A stretch of 64,000 bases of DNA from Hyalella azteca. Lineage: Eukaryota > Arthropoda > Malacostraca > Amphipoda > Hyalellidae. The stretch spans positions 429,403 through 493,402 of the forward strand of contig NW_025938085.1 in the NCBI RefSeq assembly GCF_000764305.2. Direction: 5' to 3'. A program made the position numbers and the translations under genes. The notes below the pieces were generated by a model. It did no database searches and was not told where the DNA came from. It was given only the letters and a program-made list of their open reading frames with translations. Numbering within the stretch: the stretch's first letter is position 1; every line of letters starts with the position of its first letter. Positions 28,201 to 35,185 of this stretch are shown piece after piece.

Positions 28201-31200
28201 CATGCTTTAAATTATTTACTCCTTCGTAAGATTTCAATTGCTTCATTTTTTTGGATAACTACCTAATTCCATCTTTAATAAAATGTACTGGAAGCATCTA
28301 GACTCTGTATCCACGATACCCGTGCAATTCGAACTGCCATGCTTGATAATTTTTATTGACTTTGATACACTTTTAACATACGAAACTAGTCATAATAGTG
28401 TTTTACTATCGTATTACTGATACCATATTAATAAACGCCTCATCAGGTAAACTATTTCATTATTCTCAAAATTTTATCCTCCGCCATGACAGAGGACAGC
28501 AGAACACACAGAAGCGGCGCTTCTCTGACGTACTTCAGTGTGTGTAAGTGAGGCATGAAGCTGAATAGGAAAGGCGCGTCGTAGGGAAATATCAAATACG
28601 CTGTTTATGCAGCGAACGATTGTACCTAACAAGACCAGTTTATGGCAACATTTAAACTCAAAAGTGTGCGAGCGGCCATTTAATTTTAAATAAAAGTTTT
28701 ACAGGTCTGGTGAAGAGACGACGGTGCACAAAGAGCAGTACTATTAAATCTTGCTGAAGTACATGGAGCGGCCTTAATAGACAAAGCGACCGACTCCTCG
28801 TCTGTGATTGGTCGGTTTAGCTTAGAAAAACCTTCAGTGATCGGCTGACGGAGTATTAAACTAGTATCCATTTTTTATAGTAAGGTCCCAGAATAGTAAC
28901 TCACGGACACGGAGTTCGAGCGCAAGGATATGCTTGGTGGCGATAAGCAGCTCCCGACGCAGGTGAGCCACTTCGCTGGGGCAGAGGGTGAGCAGTTGCA
29001 GCATACCCTGCACCAGCTGGTCGCAGTGCTCCACCACGCGGTCCTGGAACGTCTTGATGATGTACGCCAGGAACGACAGGATCTTGATCTGCGCGGCGAT
29101 CAGGTCGACGAACACCTCCTTGTTGAAGGGCTCGTTCTCCCTGCAAGTCCCGAGACCAAGGAATATTATATGTGTGATATGTGTGAGCAACAATGAGGAC
29201 AAAGTCGCAGTTATGCCAAGTGGCCTGAACCTGCATTCCTTTATAGTGACGAAAAGGGGGTGAGACGGGGCATGAAAAGGGGTAAGACGGGGCGTGAAGA
29301 AGGGCATGACGGGGCGTGAAGAGAGGCAAGACGGGGCGTGAAGAGGGGCAAGACGGGACGTGAAGAGGGTTAAGACGAGGCATGAAAAGAGGCGCACCTG
29401 TGCACTGGCTGGAGGGTGATGGTGTCCATGATGAGGGGTATGAAGTCGACGACCTCCTGGTAGACCTGGTCCTTGTAGAGCTGCAGCATCAGCACCACGA
29501 TGATCGGAAGCTCCGTGAGCACCTTGAGTGACAGCAGCGCCCGCGGGATCACGTTGTACTGCACACCACAAACCTCACTTTAATATACCTAATAATAACA
29601 TCCTACGTCATGCTGCGAGAGTTCCTTGCATGTTTGGTCCAATGAGCACTGGGGAGAATTTCAAGCTGTTTGGCAGGGCGATATGTGCAAATACTTAGTT
29701 TTATGGATTGTCTCAATACTAACCTATACCTATAACAGCTACAAGTAGTAGTATAGTAATGTGGTTTACTAGCGCTTCAACTTGTAAGATATTTCGCCCG
29801 TTAGAGCTTCAAGGCAAGATATTTTATAGAGCTAGATAATTTTTCGATGTCTATAGCAATTTCGCTGCTATCAATCCCCAGAATTACTTGCTGGAATTAC
29901 ATGCCTAAGCAATTTGAGCAAAAATAACGATGAAATTTAAAACTAGGAATATTAATACTGATGTATATATCACCAAAGACAGGGAGAAGTGGAATTTGCT
30001 GAACTGCTCAACAGTATGTGTACATAAAGTGAAGCAAAACGTGCTGAACTGCTCAACAGTATGTGTACATAAAGTGAAGCAAAACGTGCTGAACTGCTCA
30101 ACAGTATTTGTACATAAAGTTACAGGTCAAGTGTAACAGACAAGCAAGGCTAGCATTGCTGCTTACAGTGACAGGCGACTCATCGGCCTGCTTCTTCTCC
30201 GTCTGTATGGGCGTGATGGCGAAAGTTCCCGTCAGTAATCTGTCCAAGTCGAGCTCGGCGAGGTCTGTCACACGCAAGCTCTGCTTGGGCTCGAAGATCT
30301 TCGGCAGGTGGTTGGGCAGTTCGCTGTACATAGTCTTCACAAAAGCCAGGAATTCCTTTATTTGCTGCGCGCCCTGAAAATATTTACATTGTAATCAGCA
30401 CATTTATAATGCTTTATGGGCAAGGTGTTTAGGATGAAGAATTCATATGGCTTGAGTGGTATCACTTTAAATGTACTTACGGCTTCTTACGAAAATTAAT
30501 ACAAATAAGAGAAAATTTGTGCTACAATGAATTAAGAAACGTGCATATTCATGTAATGTAATATAATGTTTTTTGGGCTAAAAATTAGTCAGAGTGAAGA
30601 AATTTGATGCTGTCATGGACTTCCGTTTTGTATTCTTTTGCATAAGATTTCCATTGGCTCAAAATCAAAGGACACACTGGCGTTCATATCACTCTATTCA
30701 AATACTTGGAGAATAATGTTGTTTGAGAATTAATAATAGAATGAGGCATTCCAATTTAATTGCATTGTGATACGTCCAAGAAGGATGTGACTTGCCTCAG
30801 TAGAAAACTGTGGTCTGTAAGTTTTGTGAAGTTCAATGATGATTCTAAGAGCCACCATGACGTTCTCTTCATTATCTTTTTGTAGGAGTTGGAAGCAAAC
30901 GGTGAGGATCTGCCGTAGGTAGGGCTTCAGGAAGTCATTGCTAGGGAGCCTGTGGATCATCTCGAGCACCAGTTTTCGCAGTTGCTGCACAACAAAAACA
31001 ACAACCATTTTTCAGTAATCAAAAATTGTATAACAAAAATAATATTTCACCTCGAGACAAAATTAACATGAACAAGTGCTCTTCTAAAGCAGTGGTTCCC
31101 AAAGTGGGTGATATTGCCCCCTTGGGGGCAATTGAAAGATCTGTGGGGGCAGTGAGGAAGAAAGGGGCAGTAGGGGGGCGGCAGTCCGCGAAGTCGAAGT

Positions 31201-33138
31201 CAGAAGTTTGTTTGTAGATTTGTACACAACACATGCAGAACATGACTCTGACTCAAATAAATTTTTACAAGCTAAAAATCACCATTTGGTTGCTAGGAAT
31301 TTATATTCAAAATTTCGTTCGAATCTGTTCAGTAGTTTGGAAGAAACTCTTTGATCACTGGGAATTTCAGCCTGTATCACCATATAACTCGCGAATGACG
31401 GTGAAACTTAAAATTTTTTCACGAGTTAAACATCACCGATAGGTTCTAATGAATAAGTGTTCCAAGTTTTATCAAGCTGCGTTCATTAGTTTGGGAGATA
31501 TTCCTTGGTCACTGAATTTGGAGATTGGCTGTGAGACCGGCCAGGAGTCCAGCCATAAATTTGTCCAAGCCACCTCAATTTCTAGCGCTGAAACAGTTAA
31601 AACTGTGAAAAAATAGAATGGTTTACTAAATGGGGTTCAATTTGTGAAATATACATTTGTGTTTAACATTTCTCTTTTAAAATTGCAGCATACTAAGTAT
31701 CAAGAAAGAGGCATTTGTTTTTAAATGTGTCTGTTGGGGGCGAGGGGTGTGCTAGAGATTCACTGGGGAGCAAAAGGGGCACCAGCCTGAAAAAGTTTGG
31801 GAACCACTGGTCTACAGCTATGTGGAGTTATGCCTTTCATGTATAGAACTAAAGATGACACCCAAAAAATTCAGGGGCTGCAATGTCTGAAGACATTTCA
31901 CGATTTCAAGCAGTAATTTTTTTCAAGGCACCTTTGAATTTTTTGAGCAGGAGTTTTATTTAAGAGAAATTGCCAATATATTTCATCATGGATTTAGTAA
32001 GTACTATAGACAAGATCTGTGATTAGATTGTGCAACATTGTTAGCAACAAGAAATACAGCCTATCAATACAGTATACAAGTTTATAATAGAATACATTAT
32101 TCAAAGCAATCAAGAATACTACAGTATAAATACAGCACAGAAGAAAATCCTTTAGAGTGACAATTTAACAAATGAATTTAGCCTGTGATCTGAATTTAAC
32201 AACCTACCCCAAGAGAGTAGAATTGAACAATCAAGAAAGAACCATTCACAAGATGATCTGACCTGCTGATGATGCTCAGAAATGAACTGAGGCTCGCCCT
32301 CGCTCAGTATCTTGAGGAAGGTGTTGATGGCATGCTCCAGGAATGAGGGGTACTGAGGAGACAGAGCAATGCCCTGCACAAAACAGGAGTGTTATGCTTC
32401 AATATTGTGACTAAACACAACTAAAACATACCTAGTGCCCTATATATTTTCATTATACATACATTGAATATAAAATTTCCAATTATTGGGATATTTTCAA
32501 GAAAAAACTATCAATTTGGAATGTAGGCTACCACTTTCTTACTTCATGTAAATGACTGTTCAATGATGCAGTGATTTTACTCCATATAAATAACTGTTCG
32601 ATGATTATTTAAATTTAAAAACATCCACTAAGAAAATTTGTGAATTTTGCAATGGACAATACTAACTGAACTGAACAATACTAACTGAATACTAACTGAA
32701 TTTTGCAATGGAAAATTGAAAAAAATACTAACTGACATGAATTTTGCTCAACCTGACTTACATGACTGATCTCAGCCAAAGCACTTCACTACAGCAGGAT
32801 CAGCTTCCACAAACATCTTTCATAAGAAACTCCATGATAAAGTTACAGGGCAATGTCACTTTAAATGTTCAAGATACATTTTCCCAGCTATAAAATTCAT
32901 GCATAATTTATTCAATGTACAGCCATAATGCAGGCAAGACAGTTCTTAAACATGATTATGGAAATGATAAACTCAAAAGCTAACATCTTACCTCCAAATC
33001 CTCACTGAGTGCTTGTGCAGCTTTAAGTTTGTTTTCATCCTTGCAGTTTGGATCAGTTAGCATTGACACGTAAGAGCGAAATGTGTTCATTTGTGTAGAG
33101 CTCTCTACACCAGAGCAATTGCTCTGCATGCCAGCCAT
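747..33138 (-). CDS. TRRAP: TRRAP / Nipped-A / Tra1 orthologue, whole gene (30 exons located, one missing)
   Basis: Giant HEAT-FAT-pseudokinase-FATC scaffold of SAGA and NuA4/TIP60 histone acetyltransferase complexes; it binds activators in the nucleus. Exons in transcript order: 33138-32992, 32373-32263, 30984-30796, 30373-30167, 29558-29398, 29140-28905, 27919-27796, 27317-22711, 22324-22104, 21823-21040, 20732-19447, 19239-19138, [missing], 17550-17392, 15522-15339, 14057-13842, 13468-13241, 13013-12917, 11113-10945, 10633-10450, 7261-7147, 6742-6564, 6205-6031, 5505-5241, 4900-4807, 4069-3854, 3469-3254, 2382-2124, 1639-1446, 1236-1060, 824-747. Phases agree at every junction except the missing exon. 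The sum is 11,380 nt, close to the roughly 3,850-residue family length once about 50 codons are restored. Blocks such as [18 protein letters not shown] and the C-terminal [11 protein letters not shown] identify the family. The start is the ATG followed by GCT GGC ATG CAG; a 5' UTR exon further upstream is possible. Confidence 0.97.
7565..7602. other. Nextera mate-pair junction adapter (artefact)
   Basis: A 38-bp perfect palindrome made of the 19-bp Tn5 mosaic end ctgtctcttatacacatct followed directly by its reverse complement. This is the circularisation junction of Nextera mate-pair libraries. Translated, it gives the familiar contaminant peptide [11 protein letters not shown]. Sequence on its two sides need not be contiguous in the genome. 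Confidence 0.97.
7696..7901 (+). repeat. 32-bp array carrying six copies of a splice acceptor
   Basis: Six units of about 32 bp. Each holds a pyrimidine tract, ctggcag, and the first 14 bases of the following exon (tgcaaggacctgta). AG boundaries fall at 7727, 7759, 7791, 7823, 7855 and 7887. Only the last is followed by the real exon body. The unit length is not a multiple of three. Confidence 0.9.
7888..8013 (+). CDS. Exon fragment resembling MADD / Rab3-GEP, inside foreign insert
   Basis: An open 42-codon stretch in phase with a good acceptor (tccccttatcctggcag|TGC). It reads [19 protein letters not shown], then [17 protein letters not shown], and runs straight into the second adapter. The GEFPVQD(M/L)(K/R)TGEG block is what I recall from the C-terminal part of MADD, a DENN-domain Rab GEF; that identity is from memory and not checked. 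It lies on the strand opposite to TRRAP and between two adapter junctions, so it was most likely brought here by a chimeric mate-pair read rather than being nested in TRRAP. Confidence 0.5.
8014..8051. other. Second Nextera mate-pair junction adapter (artefact)
   Basis: The same 38-bp mosaic-end palindrome as at 7565-7602. Together the two bracket a 411-bp segment (7603-8013) unrelated to the flanking intron. Confidence 0.97.
8052..8155 (+). mobile_element. 3' end of a non-LTR retrotransposon (same family as 40725-40957)
   Basis: About 100 bp nearly identical to the reverse complement of 40725-40828. It covers the C-terminal codons ([16 protein letters not shown]), the stop, and the 3' UTR up to ...aacaaatactaag. 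It starts directly at the adapter, so its left end is artificial. Confidence 0.8.
8350..9712 (+). mobile_element. Degraded L2/CR1-like LINE, ending in an (AATA)n tail
   Basis: The best part (9046-9261) encodes [32 protein letters not shown] and [25 protein letters not shown]. This is the C-terminal end of an L2/CR1-type reverse transcriptase. It is followed by [28 protein letters not shown] in a shifted frame. The upstream part (8361-8708) has fragments such as GCRAGRNKR but lacks the RT core, so it is internally deleted and full of stops and shifts. The 3' tail is aataataataataa near 9698. Confidence 0.8.
9713..10311. other. Intron sequence, nothing recognised
   Basis: Mixed-composition sequence with a CT-rich stretch at about 10010-10090. 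I see no convincing coding frame or mobile-element signature. Confidence 0.4.
10312..10465 (-). repeat. Decayed 22-bp array across the exon 19 splice donor
   Basis: Seven units of 21-23 bp start at 10312, 10333, 10355, 10378, 10400, 10422 and 10444. The seventh overlaps the end of TRRAP exon 19 and its real donor (GGCAAG|gtgggt at 10450). On the minus strand, units 3 and 4 still hold AAG|gtgagt and AAG|gtagtt. Units 1, 2 and 6 have AAG or AAAG followed by tgggt/tgggg with one G lost. Confidence 0.75.
10450..17550 (-). CDS. TRRAP: TRRAP exons 13-19: FAT domain
   Basis: Exon 13 (17392-17550) encodes [15 protein letters not shown] to MERASYP. Exon 14 (15339-15522) gives [17 protein letters not shown] and ends LQAAQQ. 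Exon 15 (13842-14057) has [19 protein letters not shown]. Exon 16 (13241-13468) contains [20 protein letters not shown] and [17 protein letters not shown]. Exon 17 (12917-13013) has [20 protein letters not shown], exon 18 (10945-11113) [16 protein letters not shown], and exon 19 (10450-10633) [16 protein letters not shown]. These are TPR-like helices of the FAT domain that clamps the kinase-like domain in PIKK proteins. Exons 13, 14 and 19 each sit beside an array that repeats their own splice site. Confidence 0.95.
11866..12033 (-). CDS. Unidentified exon-like open segment in a TRRAP intron
   Basis: Minus-strand open frame reading about ..[20 protein letters not shown], then [18 protein letters not shown] and [14 protein letters not shown]. 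It ends at a strong donor (TTTAC|gtaagc). Possible acceptors are ...ctataccaag| at 12034 or ...ccgcgacag| at 12020. Composition and residue pattern look like a helical, HEAT-like protein exon rather than chance. TRRAP itself is complete across this intron, so it is not a TRRAP exon. It may be a nested gene, a retrocopy piece or another chimeric insert. I do not recognise the protein. Confidence 0.4.
12034..12640. other. CpG-rich intron patch with recurring tacggt motif
   Basis: Unlike the AT-rich surroundings, this stretch contains many CpGs and about seven tacggt/tacggc motifs (for example near 12131, 12290, 12334, 12420, 12440, 12556 and 12584). A GC palindrome-like cluster (ggccgtcggacggcc) lies near 12142. 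No coding frame is convincing. Confidence 0.45.
14058..15338. other. TRRAP intron 14, with a pyrimidine microsatellite
   Basis: AT-rich intron. The only feature I see is a (TCCG/TCTG)n pyrimidine-rich microsatellite at about 15170-15219. Confidence 0.6.
15495..15815 (-). repeat. 63-bp array across the exon 14 splice acceptor
   Basis: Five tandem units of 63-64 bp, then two decayed ones reaching about 15920. Each unit holds the intron end ttttattgcag and the first bases of TRRAP exon 14 (AGAATACCAATGG). Intact acceptor boundaries lie at 15522 (the one giving the family protein), 15585, 15648 and 15711; the fifth is mutated. Using a distal acceptor in the exon frame gives VNLYKY followed by TAA, so only the proximal one maintains the protein. 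Confidence 0.92.
16283..16420 (-). pseudogene. Tc1/mariner-like transposase C-terminal remnant
   Basis: Minus-strand frame with [33 protein letters not shown] and a stop. This is the C-terminal end of IS630/Tc1-mariner type transposases common in arthropods. No catalytic residues remain in this piece. Confidence 0.65.
16568..16880 (+). pseudogene. Second transposase remnant, opposite strand
   Basis: Plus-strand pieces [10 protein letters not shown] (from the last catalytic block) and [20 protein letters not shown] plus LLTECIDNG, broken by frameshifts and stops. It belongs to the same family as 16283-16420 and points away from it, so the two copies are head to head within TRRAP intron 13. 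Confidence 0.65.
17050..17405 (-). repeat. 46-47-bp array across the exon 13 splice donor
   Basis: Eight copies of a donor, CCCGAG|gtacgtcctgtg on the minus strand. Exon-intron boundaries are at 17066, 17112, 17159, 17205, 17251, 17298, 17345 and 17392. The copy at 17392 directly follows exon 13. Reading past it in frame meets TGA within four codons, so the seven downstream copies cannot extend the protein. Confidence 0.93.
18114..18696 (-). repeat. 23-bp minisatellite, about 25 units, donor-like
   Basis: Near-perfect tandem units (plus strand gagccagcacgaagctctga + cct). On the minus strand each holds TGGCTCAG|gtcaga, a good 5' splice-site match. Because 23 is not divisible by three and the unit lacks stops, all minus frames stay open; the roughly 220-residue frames here are not proteins. 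The right end stops at the N. Confidence 0.93.
18690..18706 (-). other. Collapsed assembly junction (single N) replacing a TRRAP exon
   Basis: The lone N at 18697 separates a 23-bp array (left) from a 26-bp array (right). The family segment between ...YPET and the CTKELNQW block, about 50 residues, is not found on either strand between 17551 and 19137. On the minus strand each right-hand unit contains gtgttgcag|GCCCTT, which would encode Ala-Leu in the required phase 0. Each left-hand unit contains TGGCTCAG|gtcaga, which would encode Trp-Leu-Arg in the required phase 2; the family has W-I-R there. I infer that the exon lay exactly here and was lost when the repeats were collapsed. Confidence 0.75.
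18698..18806 (-). repeat. 26-bp minisatellite, four units, acceptor-like
   Basis: Four units of cgtaaacatcttaagggcct + gcaaca. On the minus strand each contains tttacgtgttgcag|GCCCTTAAG, a plausible 3' splice site. The array abuts the N on its left. Confidence 0.88.
18807..19137. other. TRRAP intron 12 remainder, nothing recognised
   Basis: Ordinary intron sequence between the 26-bp array and exon 12. No trace of the missing TRRAP exon was found here on either strand. Confidence 0.6.
19138..22324 (-). CDS. TRRAP: TRRAP exons 9-12: distal HEAT region and start of FAT
   Basis: Exon 9 (22104-22324) begins [18 protein letters not shown] and ends DLAE. Exon 10 (21040-21823) starts [14 protein letters not shown] and contains [17 protein letters not shown] and [12 protein letters not shown]. 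Exon 11 (19447-20732) carries [35 protein letters not shown] and an acidic Ser/Glu-rich linker (EEDVDSSS...NNQEDIDME) at the position where vertebrate TRRAP also has an acidic insert. Exon 12 (19138-19239) gives [24 protein letters not shown] and stops at YPETKL, phase 0. The next placed exon needs an incoming phase of 2, so one or more exons are absent between 19138 and 17550. Confidence 0.95.
22711..27317 (-). CDS. TRRAP: TRRAP exon 8: 4.6-kb central HEAT exon
   Basis: A single uninterrupted 4,607-nt exon, about residues 392-1927. The acceptor is ...tttttttag|GACGAAG (intron base at 27318) and the donor is GAAGACG|gtatgc at 22711. It enters in phase 2 and leaves in phase 1, matching both neighbours. 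After the conserved [16 protein letters not shown] block comes a low-complexity Ala/Ser/Pro linker (about residues 110-170 of the exon), as in other TRRAPs. Then follow long near-identical stretches including [54 protein letters not shown] and [18 protein letters not shown]. It ends at [17 protein letters not shown]. The absence of introns here contrasts with the roughly 30 small exons elsewhere. No frameshift or stop is seen. Confidence 0.97.
27612..27770. repeat. Two short tandem repeats in TRRAP intron 7
   Basis: Three copies of a 20-bp unit (cttctcaatgattttctttt) followed by four copies of a roughly 25-bp unit built on caagcaaatagcatgaattt. They lie close to exon 7 but do not contain its splice donor. 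Confidence 0.8.
27796..33138 (-). CDS. TRRAP: TRRAP exons 1-7: N-terminal HEAT repeats
   Basis: These exons encode residues 1 to about 391. Exon 1 (32992-33138) starts [10 protein letters not shown] and reaches ALSEDLE; exon 2 continues with [10 protein letters not shown]. Exon 3 carries [17 protein letters not shown] and [17 protein letters not shown]. Exon 5 has [16 protein letters not shown], exon 6 [15 protein letters not shown], and exon 7 [16 protein letters not shown]. All are close to vertebrate TRRAP in order and spacing. In this family the segment forms the start of the helical HEAT solenoid that docks activators and complex partners. Exon 3 ends at GAG followed by gcaagt, so intron 3 uses a GC donor; all other introns I placed start with GT. 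Confidence 0.95.
27920..28904. other. TRRAP intron 6, nothing recognised
   Basis: AT-rich intron of about 1 kb without clear repeats or coding signal. Confidence 0.5.
29256..29395. repeat. About 19-bp tandem repeat filling TRRAP intron 5
   Basis: Roughly seven degenerate units of ggggcgtgaagaggggcaag + ac. The array runs to within a few bases of the exon 5 donor (29398) without repeating it. Confidence 0.8.
29997..30120. repeat. 47-bp tandem repeat in TRRAP intron 4
   Basis: Three copies of a unit containing gctgaactgctcaacagtat and gtgtacataaagtgaagc. It does not overlap a splice site of the neighbouring exon. Confidence 0.85.
31090..31809. mobile_element. Non-autonomous hAT-like element in TRRAP intron 2
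   Basis: Terminal inverted repeats cagtggttcccaaagtgggt and (inverted) tttgggaaccactg. They are flanked by imperfect 8-bp duplications, ttctaaag at 31082 and gtctacag at 31810 (6/8). The terminal sequence and 8-bp duplication are typical of hAT elements. There is no transposase frame. The interior carries a block (about 31310-31560) that recurs in inverted multiples at 62.2-63.4 kb. Confidence 0.85.
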
Positions 33139-33335
33139 GTCTTCACAACTTGTCAATCAATCATAATAGATTCAATATACCCTAATCTGGTATGAATCAG
33201 GAACAGGTTTAGTTAATTTAGTAGCACAAATAAATACATACAAAGAATGAACAGCACAAAAAAACTGTACTTAATAATTCAATGTGATAAAATAATCAGC
33301 TCAAATGCTTAACAGGAGCTCATTCGAATAATAAT
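33139..33335. promoter_or_regulatory. Interval where the TRRAP 5' UTR/promoter would be expected
   Basis: About 200 bp between the TRRAP ATG and the Penelope fragment. No TATA box or initiator can be assigned with confidence, and a further upstream non-coding exon is possible. Confidence 0.25.
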
Positions 33336-33944
33336 GTGGTCATTATAAAAATGAATGGGTTTCCTTCACAATTGGTGTATACTCAAATTAAGAAATTCTT
33401 GTCTAAACAATATGCTGAGGTGGTTCCTGAACCTGACGATAGGAATCGTGTTTATTGTTCTTTTCCTTACTTTGGCCCCGCATCTGAGACGATGGCAAAG
33501 GAGTTGAAAGATCTATTCTCTAAATACCTCCCAAATATAAATCTTAACATATAGCTAGTGAACAATTTTAAAATTAGCTCGTTTTTCAAGTACAAAGATC
33601 CTCTCCCTGTTCTTATGCGATCATCCCTAGTTTATCAATATAGTTGTGCGCAGTGCGCATCTGCGTATGTCCGTATGACATCGCACAATTTTTATACTAG
33701 GCTTGCAGAGCATAGAGGCAGGAGTTACAGAACAGGGAACATACTTGCGCATCCCCCTCATTCAGCCGTATGTATTCATGCCAAGTAGTGCAACGTCCCA
33801 GTGTCCAATAGTGATTTTAGAGTTTTAGCCTCCACAACCAGTGTTCCTGACCTACGAATTTTAAAATCAATATATATTTTCAAACAGAAACCCAGTTTAA
33901 ATGCTGCATTCAGTTCCTATCCTCTACAAATTGTAAATAGATAG
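33336..33944 (+). pseudogene. Penelope-like element fragment, GIY-YIG endonuclease end
   Basis: One reading frame with two in-frame TAG stops (33552 and 33787). It encodes SSFFKYKDPLPVLMRSSLVY, QYSCAQCASAYVRMTSHNFY, TRLAEHRGRSYRTG and later VPDLRILKSIYIFKQKPSLN. This is the GIY-YIG nuclease end of Penelope-like retroelements. It starts about 200 bp upstream of the TRRAP ATG, in the opposite orientation. Confidence 0.85.
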
Positions 33945-34199
33945 TAGTACCTTCTCTACATGTTATCTCATTTTTATTTCTGTTATCTTTGATTTTAGTT
34001 CTAATGTCTTCAAGTTTAGGTGAATTGTTTGAATGTGAATTTTAGGCTGCTAATTGTTTGTACCTGTGTTCTAGGTTTTGAACTGACAATGGAGCTGGAC
34101 TCCAAAACGTTTTCTCTTATAAGAAATGGTGAACTTTTGGCTATTTTCTTTACTTTTAAATTCCTGGTAAATTTGTGACTTAAGCAGCTAAGTGATCTT

Positions 34200-34962
34200 A
34201 AAATTTATGCATCATTGGTCATTACAAAATTGTGCACAGAATGTCGTATATAGTATTGTGCACTGGGCATCATAGAATGAAAAGTAATTGACCTAAACTA
34301 TGTATTATTTCTCCAAAACATATGATGGTTGTTTCTAAAACATTCCTTTCTGTTTCAGGTATGTTTTTTACAATCTTTTTTATAGTGAATTCACTCAACT
34401 CAATTAAAATGGTGTGAAATTACAAGCCATCCTGTAAGCTTACAGATAGAGAAGAAATGCTATACGGCTGCTGATATGAAGCTTGCAGTGGACAAGGTCA
34501 TTGTAAATGCTCAATGGCATGTTAATGGATAGGGTAATATCACATCAGTAATATGGTAATGAATGAATATGGTGATATCATATCAATAAAGGATAAACAA
34601 GTAAAAAACACAGAAAATGACATTCATTCTATATCTACATCATCTACAATGAAAGAGGAGGACTTCAGAGTAGCTACTGCTAGTAATGGATGAGTACACT
34701 CTGCATGCTTCAAACATTTTAAATTTGAGTTTTATTTCAAGTGTCTCAGATTACCCTGTTCCCAGGGGTAATTCAGGACGTTATATTTTGAGTCTGGCAC
34801 CTTACGAATATCATATGGGATTTTTTTCAAGATCCCATTCAATAGCCCTTGCAATTCGCAAAGAGCTATAAAATGAGCCTAAAATTGTTTATGAAATGTT
34901 TCATGGTAAAAAGTTATTAACAAAAAATGCTCAAAACTGTCCCTTATTACCCCATTTGATGG
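34200..34962 (+). mobile_element. Repeat family B, copy 1 (truncated)
   Basis: Matches the reverse complement of the left half of 54285-55598. It ends at the terminal repeat ...cccatttgatgg next to TA (34963). It includes a short frame LLVMDEYTLHASN that is shared by the other copies. The left end is truncated relative to copy 2. Confidence 0.75.
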
Positions 34963-35185
34963 TATTTTTGTATGATTTTTGGGAGACTTCTCAATTTTCC
35001 AGTTTGGGTAGGTTAGACAAAAATTTTTGAAGTACCTATGTTTTGAAATTTTATCTTGGTATGCACAAGTTCAAGCTTTATAATAAATCTGTAATCATAA
35101 TCATTAAAACTATCACCTAGAAACTAAAAAAATTACTGAAGAAAGAATTATTTTATTTTGGTAAAATTTTTGCATGATTAACCTA

